Assembly (NCBI RefSeq): GCF_017161265.1
Contig: NZ_CP031393.1
Span: 434,001 to 498,000, forward strand
Length of the DNA: 64,000 nucleotides
Direction: 5' to 3'
DNA from: Treponema medium
GTDB taxonomy: Bacteria > Spirochaetota > Spirochaetia > Treponematales > Treponemataceae
Below, piece by piece: positions 28,642 to 37,846 of the stretch (its first letter is position 1; every line of letters starts with the position of its first letter). A program made the position numbers and the translations under genes. The notes beneath the pieces were generated by a model. The model was not told the DNA's origin and did not search any database. It saw nothing but the letters and a program-made list of their open reading frames with translations.

Positions 28642-29973
28642 ATGAAACTGCTCCATACCGCCGATTTGCATTTGGGAAAGACGCTGCACGAAACGCCGCT
28701 ACTCGGTGTGCAGGAAAAAATGTTGGACGACATTCACGATATTCTTACACGGGACGACTATGCAGCGCTGATTATCGCAGGCGATGTGTATGACCGTGCT
28801 ATTCCTTCGGCGGAGGCGGTTTCGCTTTTCAGTCGGTTTCTTGCACGGATACGGGAGGATTGTCCCGATACGGCGGTACTTATCATTCCCGGCAACCACG
28901 ACTCCGCGCAGCGGCTCGCCTTTGCTCGCGAGATACTGCAAAACCAGCGTATCTATATTGCACAGGATACAAGCAGGCTTTCCGATCCGGTTATTCTTAC
29001 CAAGGGCACGGAAAAACTTGCGATATACCTGCTCCCGTTTTTAAACTTTGGTGCCTTTTCGGAAGAAACAAAAGAAGCGTATCATACGGCAGGGGATTCT
29101 CAGGCGGAAATGGCGGCGGTTGCATCGCACATACTGAAACAAGCGGTACCGCCGGGCATACCCGCACTGTTAGCGGCGCACCTTTTTACCATCGGCGGGC
29201 AGAGTTCCTCCAGCGAGCGCACTTTTATCGGTACGGCTGAATATGTCAATCCCGACCTTTTTTCTTTTTTCGATTATGTTGCGCTCGGACACCTGCACCG
29301 CTGCCAACGGATAACCGACAGAATGTATTATTCGGGTTCGCCCCTCCCCTACTCCTTTGATGAATCGGATGATACCAAGTGCGTTCTTTCAATAGATATT
29401 GACTGTATACCGAAACAAAATACCGCCGGAAAGCAAAACAAAGCGAAAGTTAGAGCGGAACTCTTCGATACTGAGACAGCTAAAGCTCATGCGGAGCTTT
29501 TCGATGCGGAGATAACGAACTCCCGCACAGAACTGTTTGATGCGGAGAACCTCCAGCCTGCTATAGACGGCACAAAGGCTCCGCTCAACATTGAGCGGAT
29601 ACCCATCATTTCAGAGCGCCCGCTCAAACGGCTTGAAGGCAATTTTGAAGAGTTTTTTACCGGAAACCGCTACGACGAATGGAGCGGCTGCTATCTGGAA
29701 ATCACCCTGAACGATGCCGAGGTTATTGCACACCCGATGCAGCTGCTGCGGCAAAAATTTCCGTTTTTGCTGAGTATCCGGCAAAAGAGTTTTATGAATC
29801 GGGAACAGCAGGATGGAGACGAGCAGCTGACACTCCGCGAACGGACGGCTGAAGACCCGCTCACGTTAGCCGAAAATTTTAGCCGGTTTGAAATCGTTAT
29901 TAACGGCGAGGCGAACCAAATGAAGCAGGAGCTTTTTGAACAGCTCTGCAAAGAGGCTATTGATGAGACCTAA
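28642..29973 (+). CDS. sbcD: Exonuclease SbcCD, nuclease subunit SbcD
   Basis: 443 residues. Calcineurin-like phosphoesterase with the Mre11 motifs: HTADLHLGK (res 5-13), GDVYD, PGNHDS, AAHLF and GHLHR. Partner of SbcC (next gene, overlapping by 11 bp); the complex cleaves hairpins and processes double-strand ends. A Glu/Asp-rich repeated insert (variants of AELFDAE around residues 265-300) is unusual. The start has no SD; a TTTACA-N17-TACAGT pair ends 7 nt upstream, so it may be leaderless. Confidence 0.95.
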   Translation: MKLLHTADLHLGKTLHETPLLGVQEKMLDDIHDILTRDDYAALIIAGDVYDRAIPSAEAVSLFSRFLARIREDCPDTAVLIIPGNHDSAQRLAFAREILQNQRIYIAQDTSRLSDPVILTKGTEKLAIYLLPFLNFGAFSEETKEAYHTAGDSQAEMAAVASHILKQAVPPGIPALLAAHLFTIGGQSSSSERTFIGTAEYVNPDLFSFFDYVALGHLHRCQRITDRMYYSGSPLPYSFDESDDTKCVLSIDIDCIPKQNTAGKQNKAKVRAELFDTETAKAHAELFDAEITNSRTELFDAENLQPAIDGTKAPLNIERIPIISERPLKRLEGNFEEFFTGNRYDEWSGCYLEITLNDAEVIAHPMQLLRQKFPFLLSIRQKSFMNREQQDGDEQLTLRERTAEDPLTLAENFSRFEIVINGEANQMKQELFEQLCKEAIDET

Positions 29974-32900
29974 AGAACTGATACTGCACAACATCGGCCC
30001 TTTTACCGGCGAGCATACCGTCAACTTTGACAGCCTCGGCTCCCTCTTTTTAATCTACGGACAAACCGGCGCCGGAAAGACCACACTCTTTGACGCCATT
30101 TCCTACGCCTTCTACGGAAAGCCGCTCGGCGGAAGATCGGGCGTTATGCGGAACTTGCGGAGCCACTTTGCGGACGACTATGCAGTCTCCGATGTCATAC
30201 TCACCTTTTTTATCGGAGCGCAGATGTACCGAATAAAACGGCAGCTGCCGTATACCAAAGAAGGCCGGAAACTGGAAACACCGGAAGAAGTCTCCCTCGA
30301 ATGCTACGAAAACGGCAGCTGGGAAAACCGCTCATCGACTAACAAGCGGGAAACCGATGCTTCAATCCAAAACCTGATTAAACTTTCCGACAAAGAGTTC
30401 AGCCGCATCGTCCTTTTGCCGCAGGGAGAATTTGCTCAGTTTTTGCGGGCACAGTCGAGCGATAAAAAAGAGACGCTGATGCACTTGTTTCCTATTAAAC
30501 GCTACTCGGATTTGATGCAGGAAGCAAAGCTCCGCGCAGATATGCTGCAACAGGAAGCGCATACAATAGAAGCAAACCTTGAAACCTTGCATACCCGCTT
30601 TGTGTACCACCGTTACGAAAGCGACCGCGCGGAGCTGCTGAACGAAATTGACCGTATCAGGGATGAACACGGCGGCGTTCTTACTGACCTACAGACAAAG
30701 AACACCGAGCTTGAGCAGGAAAAAATACTTGCAGAAAAGCGGAAAGAGCTGGAGCGGGTTACCGAAGAGCTGGAAGCATGCCGCGTCCGCGAAGAGGATA
30801 TCCGCAATTTAAAAGCGAAGATTGAAAAAGCGCAGCGGGCAGCTCCGCTCGCAGTCCACGTAAATCAGCTCCTTGAGTTGGAAGCGGCATGTGCGGCGGA
30901 CGAGCGGCAGATACGGGAAAAACGGGAACGCATGGAAGAACTGACCGCCCGTATGAACACTTTGCAGGAACGGCACAACGAGATCACCGCAAAAGAACAG
31001 CAGCGGGACAGCCTCTATGCCGTCATCGATTCGCTGCGGAAAGCCGCCGTGTTGGAACAGGAAATCGGAGCGGAGCAAGTCGAAGAAGATAACCTGAAAC
31101 GCGCCGCTGCTGCCGCCCAAGCGCAACTGCAACGCATCGAAGCACAGCTCGCCGCCGTTACGGAAAAAACCGCCATCCTTGCTCCCGCCGTCGATGCGCT
31201 TGACGAGCGGGAACACGCCTACCGCAGCCTGCAAAGTCGGCTCGACATAGAAAAACAGCTGCACGATATGTTATGCAAACAAGAGCAGCTTGCTACCTTT
31301 TTGCACAGCTATGCGCAGGCTGCGGATAATGCGCGGAAACAGCTTGCGGAGATCACTCGCGACTGTGATATTCAAACGGAACAAATCAATAGAATAGAAG
31401 AAGAAAAAAAAGCGGCGGAACGGCAGCGTGCAGCGGCAGCGCTTGCGGAACACCTCGAAGAAGGAAGCCCCTGCCCCGTCTGCGGTTCGGTACATCACCC
31501 CGCACCGGCTCAAGAAGCTGCAGAAAGTGCGTTCAGCTTTGACGAGCGGATAGAAACGGCAAAACGGAGCGCAGCAAAACTGCAACATGAAAAAGAAAAA
31601 GCGCAGACGGCGCTCGCCGGTGCGGAGGCTTCGTATACAAATTATCAAAAACAAATAGACGAACGGGTAGCAGCGGCGGCTGATTTACAGCTGCGGTATA
31701 AAGAATGCAGCGCGGTTCCCTTTCCGGAAGGAAAGGATGCGGCGGAATGCCGCATTAAGGAAACCGCTCAGCAGATCAACGAGGCGGTGCAAGCGTACAA
31801 CGCATCCCGCAAAGCCTTTGCCGAACACAAAACACTGGAAGAAGAAGCCCGCCGTTTGCAGCGGGAGCGGCAGGAATGTACGCAGCAGCACCATAGCGCG
31901 GAACAACGCTTAAGCGGAGTTTCTGCCGCGCTGCAAGAAAAACGCCGCCAGTTTGACCAAGCTTTTTCTCAACTACCCGAAAATCTGCGCAGCGTTCAGC
32001 TGAGCGCGGATACGGAAATTTTAGACAAACAGGGAACCGGCGGCAAAACCGAAGTTCCCGATGCCCCTGTCGGCAATACTGCACCGGAGCAATACGAAGT
32101 CCCCGATGCGGAAACCGCGTTGGAGCAATGCGAAGCGCTGCTGCAAGAGCTCAAACTGACTATCAACGCCTACCATACCGATGTTTCAGAAGCAACGCAA
32201 AACCTTGAACGGATCCGCGGAGAATTGTCTACAGCGGAAACGCACGGACAGGAACGTGCACAGCAGCGCAGCGAAAAAACGGCACAACTCGAAGCCGCGT
32301 ATATAAAAGAAGGTTTTGCCGATTTGGAGGATCTGCAGCAAGCCGTGTGCAGCGAACCGGAAGTTGCGCAGTGGAAAACCGAAATCGACACCTTTTATGA
32401 GCAGTACGCGGCATACAAGCAGGCGGCGGCCGGATTGGAAAAAGACGTTACCGCGACGGAGCCGCGCGACCTCGATGAGCTGGAAACTGCCGTCGAAGCC
32501 CTGCGCCAACGGTATGATGAAATACAGGCGCGGCTCGAAGTCCTCAATACGGAGAAAGCAAAGCTGGAGGAGCTGCACGCCCAGCATACGGAACTGACAA
32601 AAGCCCTCGCAGTCAAAACAGCGGAGGCGCAAAACTGGGTAGCCCTTGCAAAAGACCTCTGCGGCAGCAATCCGCGAAAACTCCAGTTCGACACGTGGAT
32701 TCTTTCCGCCTTTTTGCACGAAGTAACCGTGTTTGCAAATAAGCGGCTTGAGCGGATGAGCGAGGGACGGTACCGGCTTGCAGTCAGTGAAGAGCACGGC
32801 GCAGGGAACGCATACCGAGGCCTCGACTTGGAAATCGCCGACGCCTACACCGGTAAATGCCGCCCCTCTGCGACCCTCTCCGGCGGGGAAACCTTTATGG

Positions 32901-33166
32901 CCTCCATCAGCCTTGCGCTCGGCCTTGCCGATTCCATTCAGGCACGGGCAGGCGGCATCAGAATAGATTCGATGTTCATCGACGAAGGCTTCGGGTCACT
33001 TGACGAAAAAGCCTTGGAAAACGCTGTCAGCATCTTAGACGAAATACGCGGGAACCGGATGGTCGGCATCATCTCGCATGTCAGCGAACTGCAAAGCCGC
33101 ATCCCGCAAAAGATTGAAGTGATAAAAACCGGAACGGGTTCGTCCATCCGACAAGGAAAACCTTAA
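29963..33166 (+). CDS. sbcC: Exonuclease SbcCD, ATPase subunit SbcC
   Basis: 1067 residues, Rad50/SMC-type. Walker A YGQTGAGKTTLF near residue 32, long coiled coils with the zinc-hook CPVCG near residue 506, ABC signature LSGGETF, and Walker B FIDEGFGSLDE near the end. Tethers and opens DNA ends for SbcD. Starts at the ATG at 29963 inside the end of sbcD (AAGAGG 7 nt upstream), so translation is coupled. An extra Gln/Glu-rich stretch in the second coiled coil is compatible with normal variation. Confidence 0.96.
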   Translation: MRPKELILHNIGPFTGEHTVNFDSLGSLFLIYGQTGAGKTTLFDAISYAFYGKPLGGRSGVMRNLRSHFADDYAVSDVILTFFIGAQMYRIKRQLPYTKEGRKLETPEEVSLECYENGSWENRSSTNKRETDASIQNLIKLSDKEFSRIVLLPQGEFAQFLRAQSSDKKETLMHLFPIKRYSDLMQEAKLRADMLQQEAHTIEANLETLHTRFVYHRYESDRAELLNEIDRIRDEHGGVLTDLQTKNTELEQEKILAEKRKELERVTEELEACRVREEDIRNLKAKIEKAQRAAPLAVHVNQLLELEAACAADERQIREKRERMEELTARMNTLQERHNEITAKEQQRDSLYAVIDSLRKAAVLEQEIGAEQVEEDNLKRAAAAAQAQLQRIEAQLAAVTEKTAILAPAVDALDEREHAYRSLQSRLDIEKQLHDMLCKQEQLATFLHSYAQAADNARKQLAEITRDCDIQTEQINRIEEEKKAAERQRAAAALAEHLEEGSPCPVCGSVHHPAPAQEAAESAFSFDERIETAKRSAAKLQHEKEKAQTALAGAEASYTNYQKQIDERVAAAADLQLRYKECSAVPFPEGKDAAECRIKETAQQINEAVQAYNASRKAFAEHKTLEEEARRLQRERQECTQQHHSAEQRLSGVSAALQEKRRQFDQAFSQLPENLRSVQLSADTEILDKQGTGGKTEVPDAPVGNTAPEQYEVPDAETALEQCEALLQELKLTINAYHTDVSEATQNLERIRGELSTAETHGQERAQQRSEKTAQLEAAYIKEGFADLEDLQQAVCSEPEVAQWKTEIDTFYEQYAAYKQAAAGLEKDVTATEPRDLDELETAVEALRQRYDEIQARLEVLNTEKAKLEELHAQHTELTKALAVKTAEAQNWVALAKDLCGSNPRKLQFDTWILSAFLHEVTVFANKRLERMSEGRYRLAVSEEHGAGNAYRGLDLEIADAYTGKCRPSATLSGGETFMASISLALGLADSIQARAGGIRIDSMFIDEGFGSLDEKALENAVSILDEIRGNRMVGIISHVSELQSRIPQKIEVIKTGTGSSIRQGKP

Positions 33167-33273
33167 CCTTGACTTTACTCGGATGGGGGTATAGTATAAG
33201 GGCTCTTAATTAATTTTTGGGATATTTTAAATACCTTAGCTTTAGAATATCCCGCTTGTCAAAGTAGGTGCTT

Positions 33274-36042
33274 ATGAATTTGAAAAACGCACTGGTTAAA
33301 AGACTATACAAACATCCGCGTATTATTTTAGGCATTATCCTCGGCATCACGCTCTTCTTTGCATTGCAGCTTCCGCGTATCCGATTTGATAATAATAATT
33401 TCCGCTTTATACCGGAAAGCGATCCCTCTCGAATAGCGGATGCCGAAATGGCAAAGATATTCGGCGATTCGGTGCCGCTCCTGATCGGAATCCAACGACA
33501 CTATTCGACGGTCGTTGATCGAGAATTTTTAGAAAAAATGCAAGAGCTGGATAAACAATTGCTTGCATTACCGCTTGTAAAAAATGTCGTTTCGCTTACG
33601 ACAACAACCCATATCGAAGCGGCAGATGATTCAATTGTGAACGAAAAACTTGTGCCGGAACGCTTAACCGGTTCGCCGGAAGAATTGAAGACAATTACCG
33701 AACGGCTCCGTTCGATGGACACCTATAATCGAAGCTTGGTTTCCGATGATTTAAAAGCCACACAGTCTATTATCTTCCTTAACATAAAACAGGAAGAAAG
33801 CGGATCCCCGGAAACGGTTTCCGTATGCCGTGAAATAATGCGCATCACGGAGGAATGGGACTTCCCAGACTCCGTTACCTACGTCACCGGCGCACCGGTT
33901 TTTAGCGAAATTGTCAATGAAGCGACCAGTCATGATTTAATGTTTCTTGTCCCTATCGTCGTCATCATCGTGGCGGGCGTCTTATTTTTTTCGTTTAGAA
34001 GATTTACCGGCGTATTTTTACCGCTGCTCACCGTTATTATTTCATGCATTTGGGCAATCGGTGCAATGGCATTGTTGCAAATTCCGTTAACCATTCTTTC
34101 GACGGTACTACCCGTTATTCTGATTGCCGTTGGCAGCGCTTATGGTATTCATGTTATCAATCACTATTTTGATGAAGTAACGCAGAGCAAGGAAATCTCT
34201 CGGGAAACGCATTCGGCGCAGATTGTCGAAGCTATGTCGCGGGTTATTCCGCCTGTCTTTTTAGCAGCACTTACAACCTTTGCAGGCTTTGTATCGTTCT
34301 GCTTTACGAGCGTTGTCCCGATTTTCGAGTTTGGAATATTTTCGAGCTTTGGCGTACTTTCGGCCTTTATTGTTGCGGTAACGCTTATCCCTGCAATTCT
34401 TATTTTACGGGGACCGCGTAATCCGACCATCGGCGGCCGCTTTGGGGCAAAATCGAGCCACAGCGGTATTATCGATCGGATTATTGCCGATACACTGATG
34501 ATTGTTCATGCACATAAACGCAGTGTACTTTTGGTCAGTCTCGGTTGTATTATTTTTGCCGGTTTGGGGATTTCAAAACTCGTTATCGACAACGTATTAA
34601 TGGAATACTTTGAACCGGATGTACAGGTTGTCAAAGCCGATCCGTTTATCCGAGAAAATTTTGGCGGTTCAAAATTACTGAACTTAGTTATCAAGGGTAC
34701 GAAACAGGGAGATGTTATTCGCCCCGATGTGTTGCAGGCAATCGATTCTCTTGCCGAGTATGCGGAAGAAAATATCCCCGAAGTAGGAAAAATTACCTCG
34801 CTGGCGGACGTTATTAAACGGTTCAATCAAGTGTATAATGCGGATGCTCCGGCAGCAGGACTGGCAGCTACAGGGCATACTCCCCAGTCGTCCTCCGACG
34901 GACAAACAGCTGCTACCTCGACTGTAGTTTCCGGTGCGAACTCCACCGAAAAAGAAGAAGATTCGTTTGGCGATTTCGGCGACTTCGGAGATGCAGACAG
35001 CTCATGGGGTTTTGATGATGTTGACACATGGAGTGATTCGGAGCCATCCGCCTCGGCTTCCGGTAAAGCAGGGTACGCTGCAATGGAAACACAAAAAGAA
35101 CCGGTGTATACTTTTTCTGAAATCATCGAAAAACTTGCCGAGGCTCAAACAGCCCGCCGCGGCAGATATGTTTCCGCGACCGAGGTGATCGATGCATTAA
35201 AGAAGGATGTCAATTATAAAGGCGCTGCCTACTACGAAATTCCTACGGATCCTCACAAATACGGCAAAGAAACTCAGGAAGAGCTTACCGCGCTTATTCA
35301 AAACTACCTACTTCTTATGGCGGGCAATGTACAGGATTTTATCGACGATACATATACCCCAACCACGCTTAAAGTAAATATCCAACTGCGGACACTCGGT
35401 CAACAAGACAGCGAACAGGCCTTGCAAGCAATCATGGCATACGTTAAGGATAATTTTCCCAAGGATATATCCGTAGAGCCGAACGGTTCAATGTTTATCG
35501 AACAGTCGTTAAATACCCTTGTGGTGCAATCCCAGCTGATTTCCGTTGCGGTGTCGTTCGGCATTGTGTTTTTAATTTTAGCGGTCTATTACCGCTCCAT
35601 TATCGCGGGTATTATCGGCATTATCCCGCTGATGATTTCCGTTGCGTTGAATTTCGGCTTTATGGGAATCGTTGGTATAAAACTCAATATCGGTACGGCA
35701 ATGGTGGCAAGTTTTGCAATCGGTATCGGTATCGATTATACCATCCACTATTTAGCCGCCTATCACCATGAATATACCAAACGACGTGACGACCGGAATT
35801 TCCTTATCCACACGTTCTACGGTTCCGGTAAGGCAATTTTGTTTAATGCGGTGTCGGTCGGTGCAGGATTCGCCGTTTTAATGCTTTCAAAGTTTAATAT
35901 GCTGTCCGAACTCGGTCTATTGATTGCGTTGGTGATGGGTACCAGCTCTTTTGCAAGCTTAACGGTACTACCGACCATCCTTTCAATTGTAAAGCCGCGG
36001 TTTATCACCAAGCCGCTACCGGAGGATAGTGTAGAGCCGTAG
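33274..36042 (+). CDS. RND-superfamily (MMPL-type) exporter
   Basis: 922 residues with two repeats of one plus five transmembrane helices and sterol-sensing-like blocks (for example ILIAVGSAYGIHVINHYFDE and FAIGIGIDYTIHYLAAYHHE). Periplasmic loops follow helices 1 and 7; the second has an unusual Asp/Phe/Gly-rich segment (about residues 565-585, DFGDFGD). Likely moves lipids or lipoproteins using the proton gradient; substrate unknown. ATG 33274 has AGGTG upstream; a GTG two codons earlier is possible. Followed by a LolA-like gene, the usual partner of this exporter class. Confidence 0.88.
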   Translation: MNLKNALVKRLYKHPRIILGIILGITLFFALQLPRIRFDNNNFRFIPESDPSRIADAEMAKIFGDSVPLLIGIQRHYSTVVDREFLEKMQELDKQLLALPLVKNVVSLTTTTHIEAADDSIVNEKLVPERLTGSPEELKTITERLRSMDTYNRSLVSDDLKATQSIIFLNIKQEESGSPETVSVCREIMRITEEWDFPDSVTYVTGAPVFSEIVNEATSHDLMFLVPIVVIIVAGVLFFSFRRFTGVFLPLLTVIISCIWAIGAMALLQIPLTILSTVLPVILIAVGSAYGIHVINHYFDEVTQSKEISRETHSAQIVEAMSRVIPPVFLAALTTFAGFVSFCFTSVVPIFEFGIFSSFGVLSAFIVAVTLIPAILILRGPRNPTIGGRFGAKSSHSGIIDRIIADTLMIVHAHKRSVLLVSLGCIIFAGLGISKLVIDNVLMEYFEPDVQVVKADPFIRENFGGSKLLNLVIKGTKQGDVIRPDVLQAIDSLAEYAEENIPEVGKITSLADVIKRFNQVYNADAPAAGLAATGHTPQSSSDGQTAATSTVVSGANSTEKEEDSFGDFGDFGDADSSWGFDDVDTWSDSEPSASASGKAGYAAMETQKEPVYTFSEIIEKLAEAQTARRGRYVSATEVIDALKKDVNYKGAAYYEIPTDPHKYGKETQEELTALIQNYLLLMAGNVQDFIDDTYTPTTLKVNIQLRTLGQQDSEQALQAIMAYVKDNFPKDISVEPNGSMFIEQSLNTLVVQSQLISVAVSFGIVFLILAVYYRSIIAGIIGIIPLMISVALNFGFMGIVGIKLNIGTAMVASFAIGIGIDYTIHYLAAYHHEYTKRRDDRNFLIHTFYGSGKAILFNAVSVGAGFAVLMLSKFNMLSELGLLIALVMGTSSFASLTVLPTILSIVKPRFITKPLPEDSVEP

Positions 36043-36173
36043 GCTTTGATATGGGCACCTCTAAAAACTCGGTTAGATTTGCTTCGCATCCTTCGGAACA
36101 GAGGCGCCCGTCGAGTTTTTAATAAGTCTATAAATATAAATGACTTATTAAAAATATCGCAAATTAAATCTAA

Positions 36174-36274
36174 GGGAAACCTCTAAAAGCTGAAAGCCTA
36201 TCGGTTTTTTCCTGTAAGGAAATGATTCATTATATCCGCTAAAGCGGATTGCGAAACAGTTTTTAGAGATGCCC
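36174..36274. repeat. Family II repeat, copy 3
   Basis: About 101 bp, ends gggaaacctctaaaagctg and cagtttttagagatgccc, interior cctatcgg, ctgtaaggaa and atatccgctaaagcggattg. It lies between the exporter and its LolA-like partner. A related hairpin cluster, with aataagtc/gacttatt, occupies 36055-36170. Confidence 0.75.
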
Positions 36275-36312
36275 ATATATTTTTTCTAAAATATTTTTAT
36301 GGAGGTATAACA

Positions 36313-37083
36313 ATGAAAAAACTACTAATGCTTTGTTCTTTATTACTCTGCAGCGGCGCAGTCCTTTTTGCCGAGGAAACCGCCGAATCCATTATGAAGG
36401 GCGCTCCGTCCAAAATAACGATTGAAACAATCGGAACGCGGGCAAAGATGGAAATCCAACGGAATGGAACGATAATGGCAGAGCTGTTGGTCGATCAATA
36501 TTCCGTGCAAAAAGAAAACGATCACCGCACCTTTTTGGAAATCAAAGCGCCGGCAAACGTAAAAGGTACACGGTTGTTGATGATTGCAAAAGACGGAGTT
36601 ACCGATCAGCGTGTTTATCTACCCTCACTCGGCAAAGTCCGCCGTATTACCGGCGAATCGGAAGGGACTGAAAGTTTTCTCGGTACTGATTTTTCGTATA
36701 ATGATATGTCGTATTTGCAACGGGACAGCAGTTTGGACACATACAAGATACTACGTGAAGAAGAATACGGCGGAGCTTTGTGCTATGTCATCGAGGGCGT
36801 TCCTAAGGATACGAAATCCGAGTATTCCAAAACCAATGTGTGGGTAGAAAAAGATTCCAAGCATTTGGTAAAGATTGCCTTTTATAATCGGAAAAATGTA
36901 TTGGTAAAAATCATGGAAATGAGTAATTACGAGACAACACAAGGTGTGGATACCCCTCGGATTACTAAAATGACAACTCTTGCAACGAATACATCAACGA
37001 CTATCAATATCATCAAAATGCAATATAATATGAATATCCCTGATAAGATTTTTACTTCGCGCTATTTGGAGCAAGGTCGTTAA
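36313..37083 (+). CDS. LolA-like outer-membrane lipoprotein-sorting protein
   Basis: 256 residues with a signal peptide (res 1-20, ending AVLFAEE). The body has the LolA/LppX-type open beta-barrel pattern: TIETIGTRAKMEI, FLEIKAPANVKGTRLLMI, VYLPSLGKVRRITG. COG1033-type RND exporters are often followed by such a protein, which is thought to carry the lipid cargo across the periplasm. SD GGAGG before ATG. The 270-bp gap to the exporter contains repeats, so co-transcription is possible but not certain. Confidence 0.85.
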   Translation: MKKLLMLCSLLLCSGAVLFAEETAESIMKGAPSKITIETIGTRAKMEIQRNGTIMAELLVDQYSVQKENDHRTFLEIKAPANVKGTRLLMIAKDGVTDQRVYLPSLGKVRRITGESEGTESFLGTDFSYNDMSYLQRDSSLDTYKILREEEYGGALCYVIEGVPKDTKSEYSKTNVWVEKDSKHLVKIAFYNRKNVLVKIMEMSNYETTQGVDTPRITKMTTLATNTSTTINIIKMQYNMNIPDKIFTSRYLEQGR

Positions 37084-37101
37084 GTTTTATCGTATAAAAA
37101 A

Positions 37102-37136
37102 AATAACCGGTATACCTATTGGCTATACCGGTTATT
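37102..37136. terminator. Bidirectional terminator between LolA-like gene and groES
   Basis: Perfect 13-bp arms aataaccggtata (37102-37114) and tataccggttatt (37124-37136), preceded by an A-run that serves as the minus-strand T-tract. Between two convergent genes. Confidence 0.85.
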
Positions 37137-37158
37137 CAGATGCGTATCACTGTAACTG

Positions 37159-37425
37159 TTATTCAATTACCGCGACGATATCGCCTGCCTTTAAAATTAA
37201 GTATTCTTCGCCATCGATCTTAATCTGTGTTCCTGCATATTTATCGTGCATCACTTTTTGACCGACCGACACCTTAATCTTCTCTTTATCATCGCCGATG
37301 GCAACGACAACTGCCGTCTGTGTTTTTTCCTGTGCGGTATCGGGAATAATAATTCCGCTTGCGGTTTTAGTTTCTACCTTATCGACCTTTACTAAAACAC
37401 GGTCTGCTAATGGCCGTACTTTCAT
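37159..37425 (-). CDS. groES: Co-chaperonin GroES
   Basis: 88 residues. Starts KVRPLADRVLVKV and has the mobile-loop region TASGIIIPDTAQEK and the C-terminal KAGDIVAVIE, all standard. Caps the GroEL ring. The ATG at 37425 has AGGAGGT 8 nt upstream; an ATG six codons earlier precedes this SD. Distant from groEL, as in other treponemes, and divergent from a sigma-factor gene. The leader contains a terminator-like hairpin at 37470. Confidence 0.96.
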   Translation of the reverse strand: MKVRPLADRVLVKVDKVETKTASGIIIPDTAQEKTQTAVVVAIGDDKEKIKVSVGQKVMHDKYAGTQIKIDGEEYLILKAGDIVAVIE

Positions 37426-37461
37426 GTAAGAACCTCCTATCATAGTGTACTTTTCGGTAGT

Positions 37462-37493
37462 AAAAAAATATGCCCCGATGACATCAGGGGCAT
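37462..37493 (-). terminator. Terminator-like hairpin in the groES leader
   Basis: On the minus strand atgcccc-N10-ggggcat followed by a T-rich run (complement of 37462-37469), only 37 bp upstream of the groES start. No gene lies further upstream on this strand, so it would act on a transcript that starts in 37500-37846: either an attenuator of groES or the end of a short RNA. Confidence 0.6.
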
Positions 37494-37709
37494 GTTAACC
37501 GGATATAGCTGTGTCAATTTAACCCAGTTTTAATTTTATTCATACTGAGTGTGTCATTTAAGCCATATAAGGTTATGTTAAATATACAAACAAAGATGTA
37601 AAAAGGCAAGTTTTTTCCTTTTTTTTATGATTCCATACCCAAAATGCTCATAATACAGTATTTTTACCACTTTTTTCTTTCTCATCGTGCTGTATTTTAT
37701 CTTGAAAAG

Positions 37710-37726
37710 TTGGCATAACATTTGCT
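37710..37726 (+). promoter_or_regulatory. Sigma-54 (-24/-12) promoter of the sigma-factor gene
   Basis: TTGGCAT (37710-37716) and TTTGCT (37721-37726): the invariant GG and GC are exactly 10 nt apart, matching TGGCAC-N5-TTGC with one change. The start codon lies about 120 nt downstream. The rest of 37494-37846 is AT-rich with a weak ggcaag/ctt hairpin near 37605-37625. Confidence 0.75.
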
Positions 37727-37846
37727 TTAATAATTAATATACAAGGTTTAAGTAAGGTGATCGTCAGAATGCCTCATTGACCGGTGAGTTGCGGTTTGTT
37801 GCATTGCCCCGAAACATCCTACAAAAGTCTTTATGGGAGATGACTT

